The translations under genes were made by a program, and so were the position numbers. A stretch of 64,000 nucleotides of DNA. Source: Gammaproteobacteria bacterium UBA2679. GTDB lineage: Bacteria > Pseudomonadota > Gammaproteobacteria > Pseudomonadales > Oleiphilaceae. Location of the stretch: positions 186,001-250,000 of the forward strand of contig DEMD01000010.1 in NCBI GenBank assembly GCA_002354735.1, in the 5' to 3' direction. This document shows, one piece after another, positions 42,308 to 51,481 of the stretch. Position 1 is the stretch's first letter, and each line of letters opens with the position of its first letter. The notes under the pieces are model-generated. The model had not been told where the DNA came from. It saw only the letters and a program-made list of their open reading frames with translations, and searched no databases.

Positions 42308-43335
42308 ACGTGATCAAACTTGCAGAAGATGGCTGGTTGCCCGATTCAATGATCCGCTTCGGCATACGTCGCTTGTGCGTCGACCGGCTCAAGACGGAGA
42401 GGCGTCTGCTCGAAAACAGTCAGAATCATTTTCAGCAGCGTCTGCAAAGCCTGCGTGAAAGCCCGATAGCCATTGAGACGGAGGCGGCGAACACACAGCA
42501 TTACGAGGTGCCGGCCAGCTTCTATGAACATGTCCTCGGCAGGCATCTGAAATACAGTGCCTGCCTGTTCAACACGCCGGACGACAGCCTCGACGAGGCT
42601 GAGCAAGCCATGCTGGCGCTCTATTGCGACCGAGCTGGACTCGAGAACGGCCATCGCATACTCGATCTCGGTTGCGGCTGGGGCTCACTGAGTCTGTTCA
42701 TGGCCGCACGTTATCCTGAGTCCCGCGTCACAGGCGTCTCGAACTCCTCGTCTCAGCGTGACCACATCATGGCGCAGGCGCGTCTGAGGGGGCTTCGGAA
42801 TATCGAGATCATCACCTGCGACGTCAATGAACTCGATTTGGAGAAAGGTGTATTCGATCGAGTCGTCTCAGTCGAGATGCTCGAGCACGTCAGGAATTAC
42901 CAGAATCTGTTTGAGCGAATCAGTGAGTGGTTGTCCGACGACGGTCTTTTCTTCGCCCATATCTTCTGTCATCAGGAGCTGATGTACCCATTTGAAGCTG
43001 AAGGCAGCAGCAACTGGATGGGTCGTCATTTCTTCACCGGCGGGCTGATGCCTGCTCTGGATACCTTCAGTCACTTCAACGATCATCTGGTCCTCGAAGA
43101 GCAGTGGCAGGTGAACGGTATGAACTATGCCTACACCGCCGAACGCTGGCTTCAGAACCTTGATCGGAATCGCGTCGACATCGAAAGGGCGTTCCTGGAC
43201 ACACTTGGACCGAAAGAGGCTACAGTGTGGATACAGCGCTGGCGAATGTTCTTCATGGCCTGCGCAGAACTCTTTGGGTATAACGATGGCAATGAGTGGC
43301 TGGTCGGTCATTATCTGTTCTGCAAGCGAAGCTGA
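42304..43335 (+). CDS. Second CFA-like SAM methyltransferase
   Basis: The 343-residue enzyme is a paralogue of the CFA family, closer to the coclaurine N-methyltransferase-like branch. Shared motifs are QHYEVPASFYEHVLGRHLKY, the SAM site ILDLGCGWGSLSLFMAARYP and VSVEMLEHVRNYQNLFERIS. The Glu of EMxEHV is kept, but the N-terminal lipid-binding part differs from that of the first methyltransferase. Two divergent CFA-like enzymes in one operon suggest two successive methylations or different positions on the chain. It is coupled to DUF1295 and followed after nine bases by the histidine kinase. Confidence 0.88.
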   Translation: MNVIKLAEDGWLPDSMIRFGIRRLCVDRLKTERRLLENSQNHFQQRLQSLRESPIAIETEAANTQHYEVPASFYEHVLGRHLKYSACLFNTPDDSLDEAEQAMLALYCDRAGLENGHRILDLGCGWGSLSLFMAARYPESRVTGVSNSSSQRDHIMAQARLRGLRNIEIITCDVNELDLEKGVFDRVVSVEMLEHVRNYQNLFERISEWLSDDGLFFAHIFCHQELMYPFEAEGSSNWMGRHFFTGGLMPALDTFSHFNDHLVLEEQWQVNGMNYAYTAERWLQNLDRNRVDIERAFLDTLGPKEATVWIQRWRMFFMACAELFGYNDGNEWLVGHYLFCKRS

Positions 43336-43344
43336 GGCAGCGCT

Positions 43345-44781
43345 ATGGGCACTTTGGGATTTGCCCGGGTCATGTCCGCAGTGAGAAGCCCCGCTCGGCT
43401 TACCGCAAAGTCTGCGCATGAAGGTATACAGCGCCGGCTCATCAAGGTGTTTGCCCTGCAGGCTGCGCTCGTCAGTGCGGCAACGATGCTTGGTGTGTAT
43501 ACCGCGTACATTGTCGCTGAGCAGGTGCTGGTTCGGCAGGCACTGGAAGGTGAGGCTGCTCACTTTCGTGAAATGCGTGAAGCAAATCCTGACTTTCAGC
43601 TGCCCTATACCCAGAATATGCGTGTGTATCTGAAGACGCTGGCGCCGGAGCCGGCCTTTGGCGATCTTGCACCGTCTGTCGAAGACCCGACCGCCGAGGC
43701 CGAGGTGCCTGACGAACTGGCGAAGCTGGAGCCGGGCTATGGTCGGGTTGAATTACATGGCCGGGAGCCGCTGGTGCTTGTGACCGATGAAGGCAATCAA
43801 CGGCTCTATCTCGTTTTCAGAGAAGACCAGATTTCCAAGCTCGCCTTTTTCTTCGGTGTAGCCCCCCTCACTCTGGTGCTCATTCTCATCTATACCGCAT
43901 CCTGGTTTACGTTTCGGCAGTCGCAGCGCGTGATTTCGCCGGTCAGCAATCTGGCGCGGCTTGTCGAAGACTCCACCCGGGGCGATGCAGGCTCACTGGG
44001 CGAAGTCATTCAGGCCTGCCGTGGTGAAAATGCCGACATCGACAGCCTGGTGCAGGCGCTGACCCACTATTCTGAACGCATCGCAGGCTTTATTACCCGG
44101 GAGCGAAATTTCACTCGCGATGCCTCACATGAGCTGCGTACACCACTGAGCGTGATCAAGGCCTGCGTCGATGTGTTGCAGCAGCCTGGCGCGAATCCCG
44201 AACGCAATCCGGAGCTGATACAGCGCATACGGGATACGGTTCTGCAAATGGAGGGCATCATCGAGACCCTGCTGCGTCTGGCGCGTGAGTCGGACGTTAT
44301 CCGGGCCGACGGTATCAAGGGCGAGCAGGCACTGGTGGATGTCGGTGCGGTCATTCGATCTGTCCTGCAGCAGACACAAAAGGCGCTCAAGGCAGAGCAC
44401 ATCGAGGTGCGTGTCCATGAGCAGGCTCAGCTGACGCTGATGGCAGAAGAAACCGCCTTGCGCATCATTTTCGGCAACTTGCTTAAAAACGCCCTCACTT
44501 ACTCTGCTGGTGCCCCGGCTGGCTCAGCCAGCATCGAAGTGACCATCGGCCGCGATCGAGTCGTTATAGCCGATAGCGGTGTAGGCATGAGTCAGGCGCA
44601 AATGGAGAGAGCCTTCGAGCCTTTCTATCGGGTGAGGGATGAACGTTCTGCTGAGGGGCTGGCTACCGGCTACGGTCTGGGACTATCGATCGTTTCCGGC
44701 CTATGCAGTCGCTTTGGTTACCGACTCGATGCGGAAAGCGCCGAGGGAGAGGGCACTACCATGACAATTCATTTCAGCTAA
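43345..44781 (+). CDS. Membrane sensor histidine kinase
   Basis: The 478-residue kinase has two transmembrane helices (near residues 38-60 and 170-192) around a periplasmic sensor domain of about 110 residues rich in Glu and Pro. A linker, the phospho-accepting His262 in RDASHELRTPLSV, and an ATP-binding domain follow (N-box FGNLLKNALTYS, G1 IADSGVGMS, G2 YGLGLSIVSG). It starts nine bases after the second methyltransferase, so it may be transcribed with the lipid genes. Its presumed partner regulator is encoded convergently, with a four-base overlap. The ligand is unknown; membrane lipid state is a plausible guess. Confidence 0.93.
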   Translation: MGTLGFARVMSAVRSPARLTAKSAHEGIQRRLIKVFALQAALVSAATMLGVYTAYIVAEQVLVRQALEGEAAHFREMREANPDFQLPYTQNMRVYLKTLAPEPAFGDLAPSVEDPTAEAEVPDELAKLEPGYGRVELHGREPLVLVTDEGNQRLYLVFREDQISKLAFFFGVAPLTLVLILIYTASWFTFRQSQRVISPVSNLARLVEDSTRGDAGSLGEVIQACRGENADIDSLVQALTHYSERIAGFITRERNFTRDASHELRTPLSVIKACVDVLQQPGANPERNPELIQRIRDTVLQMEGIIETLLRLARESDVIRADGIKGEQALVDVGAVIRSVLQQTQKALKAEHIEVRVHEQAQLTLMAEETALRIIFGNLLKNALTYSAGAPAGSASIEVTIGRDRVVIADSGVGMSQAQMERAFEPFYRVRDERSAEGLATGYGLGLSIVSGLCSRFGYRLDAESAEGEGTTMTIHFS

Positions 44782-45494
44782 TCACTATCGGGCTGGATCA
44801 GCCGGATACCAAAGCCCTGTCGAGTCTCGATCATGGGTGTATCGAATGGCTTATCAACGACCTGACGAAGCTGATAGAGGTGGCTTCGCAGGGTATCGCT
44901 ATCCGGTAACGCGTCTCCCCAGATCTCCTGCTCAAGATTTTCCTTGGCGATGAAGCCAGGCGTCTGTCGCGCAAGCGTCAGCAGGATTCGATAGCCTGTC
45001 GGCGTCAGTTTCAGCGCTGCGCCCGCTCTCGAGACACTCTGAGCGCGTACATCGATGCGTAGCTCGCCGATTTCGATCGGCTTTTGGTCCAGCGCACCGG
45101 ACTGGCGTCTGGTCATCGCCAGCAGTCTTGCCTGCAGCTCCGGCAAGTCGAATGGCTTGACCAGGTAGTCGTCAGCGCCTGCTTCGAAGCCCTTCAGCTT
45201 ATCTTCCAGCGAGTCCCGGGCAGTCAGCATCAGGATCGGCACTGTTATGCCCACGTCCTTGCGCAGGCGCTCGCATACATCAAGGCCACTCAGGCCAGGC
45301 AACATGACATCGAGAATGATCACGTCGTAGCGGTTGGTCCTGGCCAGATGCAGGCCGGTTGCACCTTCGGCCGAATAATCGATTACGAATCCGGCGTTTT
45401 CGAGGAACAGACAGACAGTCTGCGCAAGCGCCAGATGATCCTCGACCAGAAGTACCCGGGGGGCGGCGCGCGATCCTGATCCGATTGACGACAT
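44778..45494 (-). CDS. OmpR/PhoB-family response regulator
   Basis: The 238-residue regulator has a receiver domain (phospho-accepting Asp62 in ILDVMLPG, Lys in DYLVKPFD) and an OmpR-type winged-helix DNA-binding domain (LKLTPTGYRILLTLARQTPG and SDTLRSHLYQLRQVVD). It overlaps the histidine kinase stop by four bases in the opposite direction, so the pair is convergent rather than in one operon. It is probably the kinase's partner. Its targets may include the lipid cluster, but no binding site is shown. Confidence 0.92.
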   Translation of the reverse strand: MSSIGSGSRAAPRVLLVEDHLALAQTVCLFLENAGFVIDYSAEGATGLHLARTNRYDVIILDVMLPGLSGLDVCERLRKDVGITVPILMLTARDSLEDKLKGFEAGADDYLVKPFDLPELQARLLAMTRRQSGALDQKPIEIGELRIDVRAQSVSRAGAALKLTPTGYRILLTLARQTPGFIAKENLEQEIWGDALPDSDTLRSHLYQLRQVVDKPFDTPMIETRQGFGIRLIQPDSD

Positions 45495-45689
45495 GACGGG
45501 CTGTAACCTGTACTTGTGCAGCGCCAGGGGGGCGCGCTTCGGGGGCGTAACTACAACTTGGCTCGGGCGTAGGCAAGGCCTTCAGCGATGTTGCATACTT
45601 GATGAAAGATATACCAGATCGAGCTGGTGACGCAATTTCATCCCGGAGGCCAAGACGGCACCCGGAACCGACACAGCAAGGACTCAGTC

Positions 45690-47201
45690 ATGCAGAATTC
45701 TCCCGCGCTGCCCTGCGATATCGTACTCTTCGGCGGGCTAGGCGACCTGGCCCAACGAAAGCTCGTTCCGGCCCTGTTTCAGCTGGACCAGTTTGGTCTC
45801 CTGCACAGTAGTGCCAGAATCCTCGTCATGGCCCGCAAGGCCATGACTACCGATGCCTATAAGACTCACACGCTGAAGCGCTGGGAGAATATGTCCACCT
45901 CGCTCACTGATGAGCAGCGTAATGATCAGAAGGCGCTTGATGCCTTCTTCAGCAAGGTGCAATACAGCGCGCTCGATTTTCAGACGCCTGAAGGATATGA
46001 CGCCATCGTCGAGTGGCTGAAGGCGCGGCCCGCATCCGGTGAAGGCGATCAGCCCGTGCCCCAGGTCTACTATCTGGCAACGCCGCCCTCTGTCTATGGC
46101 GACATCTGCTGCCAGCTCGACACAGCCGGGTGCATTACCGATCAGAGCAGGATCGTTGTGGAAAAGCCTATCGGGCACGATCTCGAAAGCTCCTGCGAAA
46201 TCAACGAACAACTCGCTACCTTTTTTGATGAACGACAGATTTTCCGCATAGACCATTATCTCGGCAAGGAGACGGTCCAGAACCTGATCGCGCTGCGCTT
46301 TGCGAATAATCTATTTGCCAGCCAGTGGAACCATGAACAGATCAGCCACGTCGAGATTACCGTGGCTGAAAAGGTCGGTATCGAAGGCCGCTGGAGCTAC
46401 TTTGACAAAGCGGGTCAGCTCAAGGACATGGTGCAGAACCATCTTCTGCAGGTACTTTGCCTGATAGCCATGGACCCACCGGCCGAACTCAGCGCCGACT
46501 GTATCCGCGACGAGAAACTGAAGGTTCTCAAAGCCCTGCGGCCGATCAGCCCGAACCAGATCGGCACGCACATCGTGACCGGGCAATATACCGCCGGCAC
46601 CATAGAGGGTGAGCGTGTGCCTGGCTATCTTGAAGAAGACGGAGCCATTGCACACAGTAATACTGAAACCTTCATTGCGCTGAAGGTGGAGATCGACAAC
46701 TGGCGCTGGGCGGGCGTGCCGTTCTACATGCGCACCGGCAAGCGCATGCCGCTGAAATCTTCAGAGATCGTCATTCATTTCAAACCTGCACCGCATTATA
46801 TTTTCGACCCTGACCAGAAGCACATGCTTGGCAACAAGCTCATCATCAGACTGCAGCCTGACGAAGGCATTTCCCTGCGAATGCTCACGAAAGACCAGGG
46901 GCTGGACAAGGGTATGCGTCTGCATGAAGGCGTGCTGGAGCTGACTTTTTCCGAGGTCTTCAAATCGCAGCGTACCCAAAGCGCGTATGAGCGGCTCCTA
47001 TGGGAAATCATCAAGGGCGACCAATATCTTTTCGTGCGGCGTGACGAAGTGGCGAACGCCTGGCGCTGGGTAGATAGTCTGGTCGAGACGCTTACCCAGG
47101 CCAACGTGAAACCGAAGCGGTACAGTGCAGGCAGCTGGGGGCCCGTGGCCTCGATCGCCATGATCGCTATGGATGGACTGACCTGGTATGAGGACGCATG
47201 A
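45690..47201 (+). CDS. zwf: Glucose-6-phosphate dehydrogenase
   Basis: Zwf oxidises glucose-6-phosphate to 6-phosphoglucono-lactone with NAD(P)+, the entry to the oxidative pentose phosphate and Entner-Doudoroff paths. The 503-residue length is normal. The coenzyme-binding motif GGLGDLAQRKL lies at the N-terminus (a variant of GASGDLAKRK, with Gly-Leu for Ala-Ser). The substrate-binding RIDHYLGKETVQNL is intact, as is YMRTGKRMPLKSSEI. AAGGA lies nine bases before the ATG at 45690. The 195-base gap upstream holds no gene. Its stop overlaps pgl. Confidence 0.96.
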   Translation: MQNSPALPCDIVLFGGLGDLAQRKLVPALFQLDQFGLLHSSARILVMARKAMTTDAYKTHTLKRWENMSTSLTDEQRNDQKALDAFFSKVQYSALDFQTPEGYDAIVEWLKARPASGEGDQPVPQVYYLATPPSVYGDICCQLDTAGCITDQSRIVVEKPIGHDLESSCEINEQLATFFDERQIFRIDHYLGKETVQNLIALRFANNLFASQWNHEQISHVEITVAEKVGIEGRWSYFDKAGQLKDMVQNHLLQVLCLIAMDPPAELSADCIRDEKLKVLKALRPISPNQIGTHIVTGQYTAGTIEGERVPGYLEEDGAIAHSNTETFIALKVEIDNWRWAGVPFYMRTGKRMPLKSSEIVIHFKPAPHYIFDPDQKHMLGNKLIIRLQPDEGISLRMLTKDQGLDKGMRLHEGVLELTFSEVFKSQRTQSAYERLLWEIIKGDQYLFVRRDEVANAWRWVDSLVETLTQANVKPKRYSAGSWGPVASIAMIAMDGLTWYEDA

Positions 47202-47944
47202 CTATGACACAAGTTATTGAAACACGCTCGAACGGTACTGTTGAGCTGCCAGAAACGGCCAACTTTGGTGAGTTTCCAGACGCGGAGCAGCTCGTCGGAG
47301 CCCTTGCGGCCAAAGTGGCCAAGGTGCTGACTGCGGCCATACAAGCCAATGGTTCAGCTACCCTGGCGGTGTCTGGTGGATCAACACCGATACCGTTTTT
47401 CGAGGCGCTCAATCAGATGCCCCTGCAGTGGGACAAGGTCCAGATCCTGCTTGTTGACGAGCGTTTCGTGCCGACGTCTGACGACGCATCGAACACCCGT
47501 CTGGTAAGACACCACTTGCTGAAGAACCACGCGCGACAGGCGAAGCTGATCGAGGTTGCTGTTGACGCAGCCGATGCTGTAGCGGCTGCTGAGGAAACTA
47601 ACAGCCGCTACGCAGAACTGCATTGGCCGCTCGACTGCTGCGTACTGGGTATGGGGAACGATGGTCACACAGCCTCGCTGTTTCCAGGCTCGCCACAATT
47701 GGCGATGGCCTGTAGCGAGGATACAACTCGCTACTGTTGCATGGCAGAGCCCACCGGCGCACCACATGCCAGGATTACCCTGACCTTGCCGAAGATACGA
47801 TCAGCCAATGTGCTGATACTGCACATTGCCGGCGCCGCCAAGCTGGACACATTACGTGAGGCGCTCGAGGGGATGGCTCAGCCGGAGCTGATGCCTGTTA
47901 GATATGTGCTCAACAGGCCGCTGAGCATTTTCTGGACGCCATAA
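47198..47944 (+). CDS. pgl: 6-phosphogluconolactonase
   Basis: Pgl hydrolyses the lactone made by Zwf to 6-phosphogluconate. The 248-residue DevB-type enzyme has the family motifs LAVSGGSTP, ILLVDERFVPTSDDASNTRL and LGMGNDGHTASLFPG. It overlaps zwf by four bases (ATGA) and is followed by a strong terminator. edd and eda genes, which often follow, are not in the window, so the next step in this organism is not shown here. Confidence 0.95.
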   Translation: MTMTQVIETRSNGTVELPETANFGEFPDAEQLVGALAAKVAKVLTAAIQANGSATLAVSGGSTPIPFFEALNQMPLQWDKVQILLVDERFVPTSDDASNTRLVRHHLLKNHARQAKLIEVAVDAADAVAAAEETNSRYAELHWPLDCCVLGMGNDGHTASLFPGSPQLAMACSEDTTRYCCMAEPTGAPHARITLTLPKIRSANVLILHIAGAAKLDTLREALEGMAQPELMPVRYVLNRPLSIFWTP

Positions 47945-47950
47945 ACAAAC

Positions 47951-47978
47951 AGTGTCCCGAAAGGGACACTGCTCTTCT
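47951..47978 (+). terminator. Rho-independent terminator after zwf-pgl
   Basis: AGTGTCCC (47951-47958) pairs with GGGACACT (47963-47970) around a GAAA tetraloop, followed by GCTCTTCTT. It lies seven bases after the pgl stop and ends the operon. It also lies about 30 bases from the end of the convergent membrane-protein gene. Confidence 0.85.
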
Positions 47979-47998
47979 TCAGACTGCGCGGTTCTTCT

Positions 47999-48388
47999 TT
48001 AAACCGCGCGGTATTCAACCCGGTTGTCGTGCATCACGATACGCGTACGGCCGGACAGCCAGTCCCGATCCTGCGGCGAAATGACGTACAAGGCCGCAAT
48101 CAGCGCAAAATAGACGCCAAACAGATAGCTGTAGCTGAAGGTGGCTATGGCCACGAAGATCAGCCCAAGCACCGTCAGAAAGAAGCGCAGGCTCGCTGTC
48201 TCGAGCGGCGCTACATCCGCCAGCTTCTGCATCGATACCATCAGTTTTGCGCAGCAGAACACGCTGAGTGTGAACACGAACAGCAGCAGTATGCTCGCGC
48301 CGGAGAAGCCCTGGAACACACAGTTGATCAGCGCGAAAATAACGGCTATCAAGGTGAGTCTGCCAGGAAATTTATCGGTAGTTTGCAT
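47999..48388 (-). CDS. Small inner-membrane protein, four helices
   Basis: The 129-residue protein has four hydrophobic segments: two between residues 10 and 50 and two between 66 and 105. They are followed by a short basic tail ending MHDNRVEYRAV. I recognise no family. There are no charged motifs for transport in the helices apart from short loops. It converges on pgl, whose terminator lies between them, and its upstream gap of about 190 bases up to the next rightward gene probably holds promoters for both. Confidence 0.6.
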   Translation of the reverse strand: MQTTDKFPGRLTLIAVIFALINCVFQGFSGASILLLFVFTLSVFCCAKLMVSMQKLADVAPLETASLRFFLTVLGLIFVAIATFSYSYLFGVYFALIAALYVISPQDRDWLSGRTRIVMHDNRVEYRAV

Positions 48389-48583
48389 GTAACGATCCCG
48401 TTTACGGTAGTGGTTTCAGGAAGAGGAAGGGCGCCGGGCCCGCTGTGCCGAAAGTATACCAGCTGGCTTTACAGGGTGCCGAGCACGTCGTATTAAATTC
48501 GATTCAGACATTGTAGAATCCGCCAACCCTGAACGCAGCCAAGCGTCTTTCAGGTCTGCACCCGGCATCGCCAGAGGTATGGT

Positions 48584-49057
48584 TTGCATAGAATATCGCG
48601 TCTCCTGTCACAAAAATGGTTCCTGGTTCTCAAAGCGTCGGCCCTGGTTGCGGCACTTGGAATACTGGGTGCATGTTCAGCGCTTGGAGAACTCGATGAG
48701 CTACCGCCTTACCAGGCGCTGGAGGGTGAAGATCCGGTCGGCTACTTTTCCTCGCAGACCGGCGAGAACCTGTTCGAAGTCGGTTTTCAATCAGATCGCA
48801 GGCTGTCGTTCGAGCAGGTTGAAGCCTACGCCCTGCAGCGGGCCGGCGAGATTGCAGTGGCCAATGGTGCAAGTGGCTTCGATGTGCTGGCGCGAGAATG
48901 CGGTGAGTCCGAGCTTCAGCGCGATATGCCAGCGATGCAGTCAAGCTTGTCCCAGTTACAACCCACGGCAAGTACACTGATGCCGCAGCACACCATGGTT
49001 TTCAAGCTCAGAAGCTGTCGGCTCGCCGTCAGATTACTCGGCGCGAGCGACGAATAA
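48584..49057 (+). CDS. Putative lipoprotein, 157 aa
   Basis: The N-terminus has a signal peptide with lipobox LGAC near residue 31, so the protein is probably lipidated. The mature part includes a strand-helix unit, FEVGFQSDRRLSFEQVEAYA followed by LQRAGEIAVANGASGFDVL. This unit is typical of small envelope lipoproteins of the CC0125/CC1285 type, whose function is unknown. The start is a TTG at 48584 behind AGAGG; no ATG fits. It is about 50 bases upstream of the HAE3 transporter and in the same direction, so the two may be co-transcribed. Confidence 0.65.
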   Translation: MHRISRLLSQKWFLVLKASALVAALGILGACSALGELDELPPYQALEGEDPVGYFSSQTGENLFEVGFQSDRRLSFEQVEAYALQRAGEIAVANGASGFDVLARECGESELQRDMPAMQSSLSQLQPTASTLMPQHTMVFKLRSCRLAVRLLGASDE

Positions 49058-49108
49058 GACGCCCGCAGCCTCGTTCCTCCCATCGATAACAAGAAATAGC
49101 AGGCTCCA

Positions 49109-51481
49109 GTGAATCACGATCAGTCCTTCAACAGCACCGCCCGTGTGCTGACCGAAAAACGCTGGGCGCTGGCGATTGCCAGTGTTCTGGTCATTGTTCT
49201 GGCGGCGCTCGGCCTGCCGAAGCTGCAGTTCGAAAGCAGCTACAAAATCTTCTTCAGCCCCGAAAATCCTCAGTTGATGGCGCAGGATCTGCTCGAGCGA
49301 ACCTACACCAAAGACGACAGTGTGATGTTCGTTTTCGAGCTGGCGGATGGAAAGGTTTTCACGCCCGACACCTTGTCGATGCTCAGAAGCTTCACCGACG
49401 AAGCCTGGCAGATTCCCTATTCGTTGCGGGTAGATTCGCTCACCAACTACCAGTATTCACGCGGTGAAGCCGACGATCTGATTGTTGAAGATTTCATCAC
49501 GGACGATGTACTGGAGGCGGATGAGGACCGCGAGGCCGAGCTGGCGCGAAAGCAGACGCTCGCGCTTTCTGAGCCGCAGCTGGTGCACAACCTGGTCTCT
49601 GACAAGGCTCATACGACAGCTGTCCTGGTCACTTTGCAGCTGCCTGACGTACAGGCGGACGCAGACGAAGCCACGGCCGAAGTCGTGAGCTATGCGCGCG
49701 AACTGGCCGGGAAATACGAGGCAGCGCACAAGGGCCTCAAGGTCCACATGATCGGTCAGACTATCGTAAATGCGACCTTCGTAGAGATGTCATCCTACGA
49801 CTCGATGGTGCTCATTCCCATCATGCTGCTGGTCATCGTGGGCTTTCTTGTTCTGTTGCTGAAATCCTTCATGGGCATGCTGGCGACACTGGTCATCATC
49901 ATCAGCAGTGTAGTCTTCACTCAAGGTGTAACTGGCTGGATCGGGTATTCACTGAATCAGGTTAACGTCGCCAGTCCCATCATCATTCTCACGCTCGCTG
50001 TCTGCGACTGCGTGCATATTCTCAATACCTATTTCCATCAGCTTGCTGAGGGTGATCGCAAGCTGGCTGCCATGAAGGAAAGTCTTCGTGTGAATCTCAA
50101 GCCAGTCATACTGACCAGTGTGACCACGGCTGTGGGCTTTGCGAGCATGAACTTCAGCGACTCACCGCCTTTCCGCGAGCTTGGTAATATTGCTGCCATC
50201 GGTGTCATGGCGGCCTGTGTCCTGAGTCTCACACTGTTTCCGGCACTGATGGTGCTACTGCCGATCGGAAAGGCAGCACGAACGGAAGGGCGATTCAAAC
50301 TGTCGCGCTTCGTGCCTAACCTGCTGCGTTTTGAAAACCTGTATTTCTATGGCTCACTAGCCGTTGCCGGTATCCTGATCGTGTTCCTGTTCAAGAACGA
50401 ACTCAACGACGACACGATTGCCTATTTTCACGAAGAGGTCCCCTTCCGTCAGGCCGCCGACTTCACCCAGGCTAACCTCACTGGCTTTGACACCATCAGT
50501 TATTCGCTCGATAGCGGCAGTGAAAGTGGCATCAGCGATCCAGCCTTTCAGGCCAAAGTCGACGCGTTTGCTGAGTGGTACCTGGCGCAGCCTGAAGTCG
50601 TGCACGTGAGCGTGTTCACAGATGTCATCAAGCGCCTGAACAAGAACCTGCATGCGGACGACGAGGCGTATTACCGACTTCCGGAGTCGAAGGAACTGGC
50701 TTCGCAATATCTGCTGCTTTACGAAATGTCGCTGCCATACGGTCTGGATCTGAACAATCAGATCAACGTCGACAAGTCGGCACTGAAGATGACAGTGCGC
50801 ATCAAGGATCAGAAGGCGCAGGAGCTGATCAACATCGAGGAGCGGGCGCAGGGCTGGCTGGACAAGAATGCACCCGAGCTCAAGACGCCTGGCGCCTCTA
50901 TTTCCATCATGTTCGCCCATATTGGGCAGCGGAATATCAACAGCATGCTCATCGGCTCGCTCATGGCCCTGGTGCTGGTGACACTGACCCTGATGCTGGC
51001 CTTGAAGTCGGTCAAGTATGGCTTGATCAGCCTGTTGCCCAACGCCTTCCCGGCAGCCATCGCCTTTGGCATCTGGGGCATTTTCGTCGGAGAGGTGAAT
51101 CTGGCCGTGGCGGTCATCTTTGCCATCACGCTCGGAATCGTCGTCGATGATACCGTGCACTTCATCACCAAATACCTGCGCGGTGTTCGAGAGCATCACC
51201 TGAAGGCCGAACAGGCCATCGGCTATGCGTTCGATATCGTCGGGAAGGCACTGATCATCACCACCGTCGTACTCGCCGCGGGATTTTTCGTGCTGAGCCA
51301 GTCCAGTTTCGCGGTGAACTCATCGATGGGTCTGATGGTATCCATGACGATCATCATTGCGCTGATCTGGGACTTTATCTTCCTGCCAATCCTTCTGGTC
51401 AAGCTAGACCGAGGTCAACGCATCACGGCGACTGAGCAGGAGCTCCCGGAAAGCCTGGGCGCCAACCGGTCGGCTGTATAG
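49109..51481 (+). CDS. RND-superfamily exporter, HAE3/MMPL type
   Basis: The 790-residue protein has the two-fold 6+6 helix design of MMPL/HAE3 proteins, with large periplasmic loops after the first and seventh helices. Characteristic helix-4 acidic segments are ILTLAVCDCVHILNTYFHQL and TLGIVVDDTVHFITKYLRG, where the Asp residues carry protons. Single-protein HAE3 transporters move lipids, sterols or hopanoid-like molecules. The GTG at 49109 follows AGG. Its 3' end overlaps the convergent PAS-GGDEF-EAL gene by 78 bases. Substrate unknown. Confidence 0.88.
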   Translation: MNHDQSFNSTARVLTEKRWALAIASVLVIVLAALGLPKLQFESSYKIFFSPENPQLMAQDLLERTYTKDDSVMFVFELADGKVFTPDTLSMLRSFTDEAWQIPYSLRVDSLTNYQYSRGEADDLIVEDFITDDVLEADEDREAELARKQTLALSEPQLVHNLVSDKAHTTAVLVTLQLPDVQADADEATAEVVSYARELAGKYEAAHKGLKVHMIGQTIVNATFVEMSSYDSMVLIPIMLLVIVGFLVLLLKSFMGMLATLVIIISSVVFTQGVTGWIGYSLNQVNVASPIIILTLAVCDCVHILNTYFHQLAEGDRKLAAMKESLRVNLKPVILTSVTTAVGFASMNFSDSPPFRELGNIAAIGVMAACVLSLTLFPALMVLLPIGKAARTEGRFKLSRFVPNLLRFENLYFYGSLAVAGILIVFLFKNELNDDTIAYFHEEVPFRQAADFTQANLTGFDTISYSLDSGSESGISDPAFQAKVDAFAEWYLAQPEVVHVSVFTDVIKRLNKNLHADDEAYYRLPESKELASQYLLLYEMSLPYGLDLNNQINVDKSALKMTVRIKDQKAQELINIEERAQGWLDKNAPELKTPGASISIMFAHIGQRNINSMLIGSLMALVLVTLTLMLALKSVKYGLISLLPNAFPAAIAFGIWGIFVGEVNLAVAVIFAITLGIVVDDTVHFITKYLRGVREHHLKAEQAIGYAFDIVGKALIITTVVLAAGFFVLSQSSFAVNSSMGLMVSMTIIIALIWDFIFLPILLVKLDRGQRITATEQELPESLGANRSAV

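Noticed and set aside
50357..51199. A 280-codon leftward frame
   Set aside because: It is opposite the HAE3/MMPL exporter; the Gln/His/Asp-rich translation is typical of the antisense of membrane genes.
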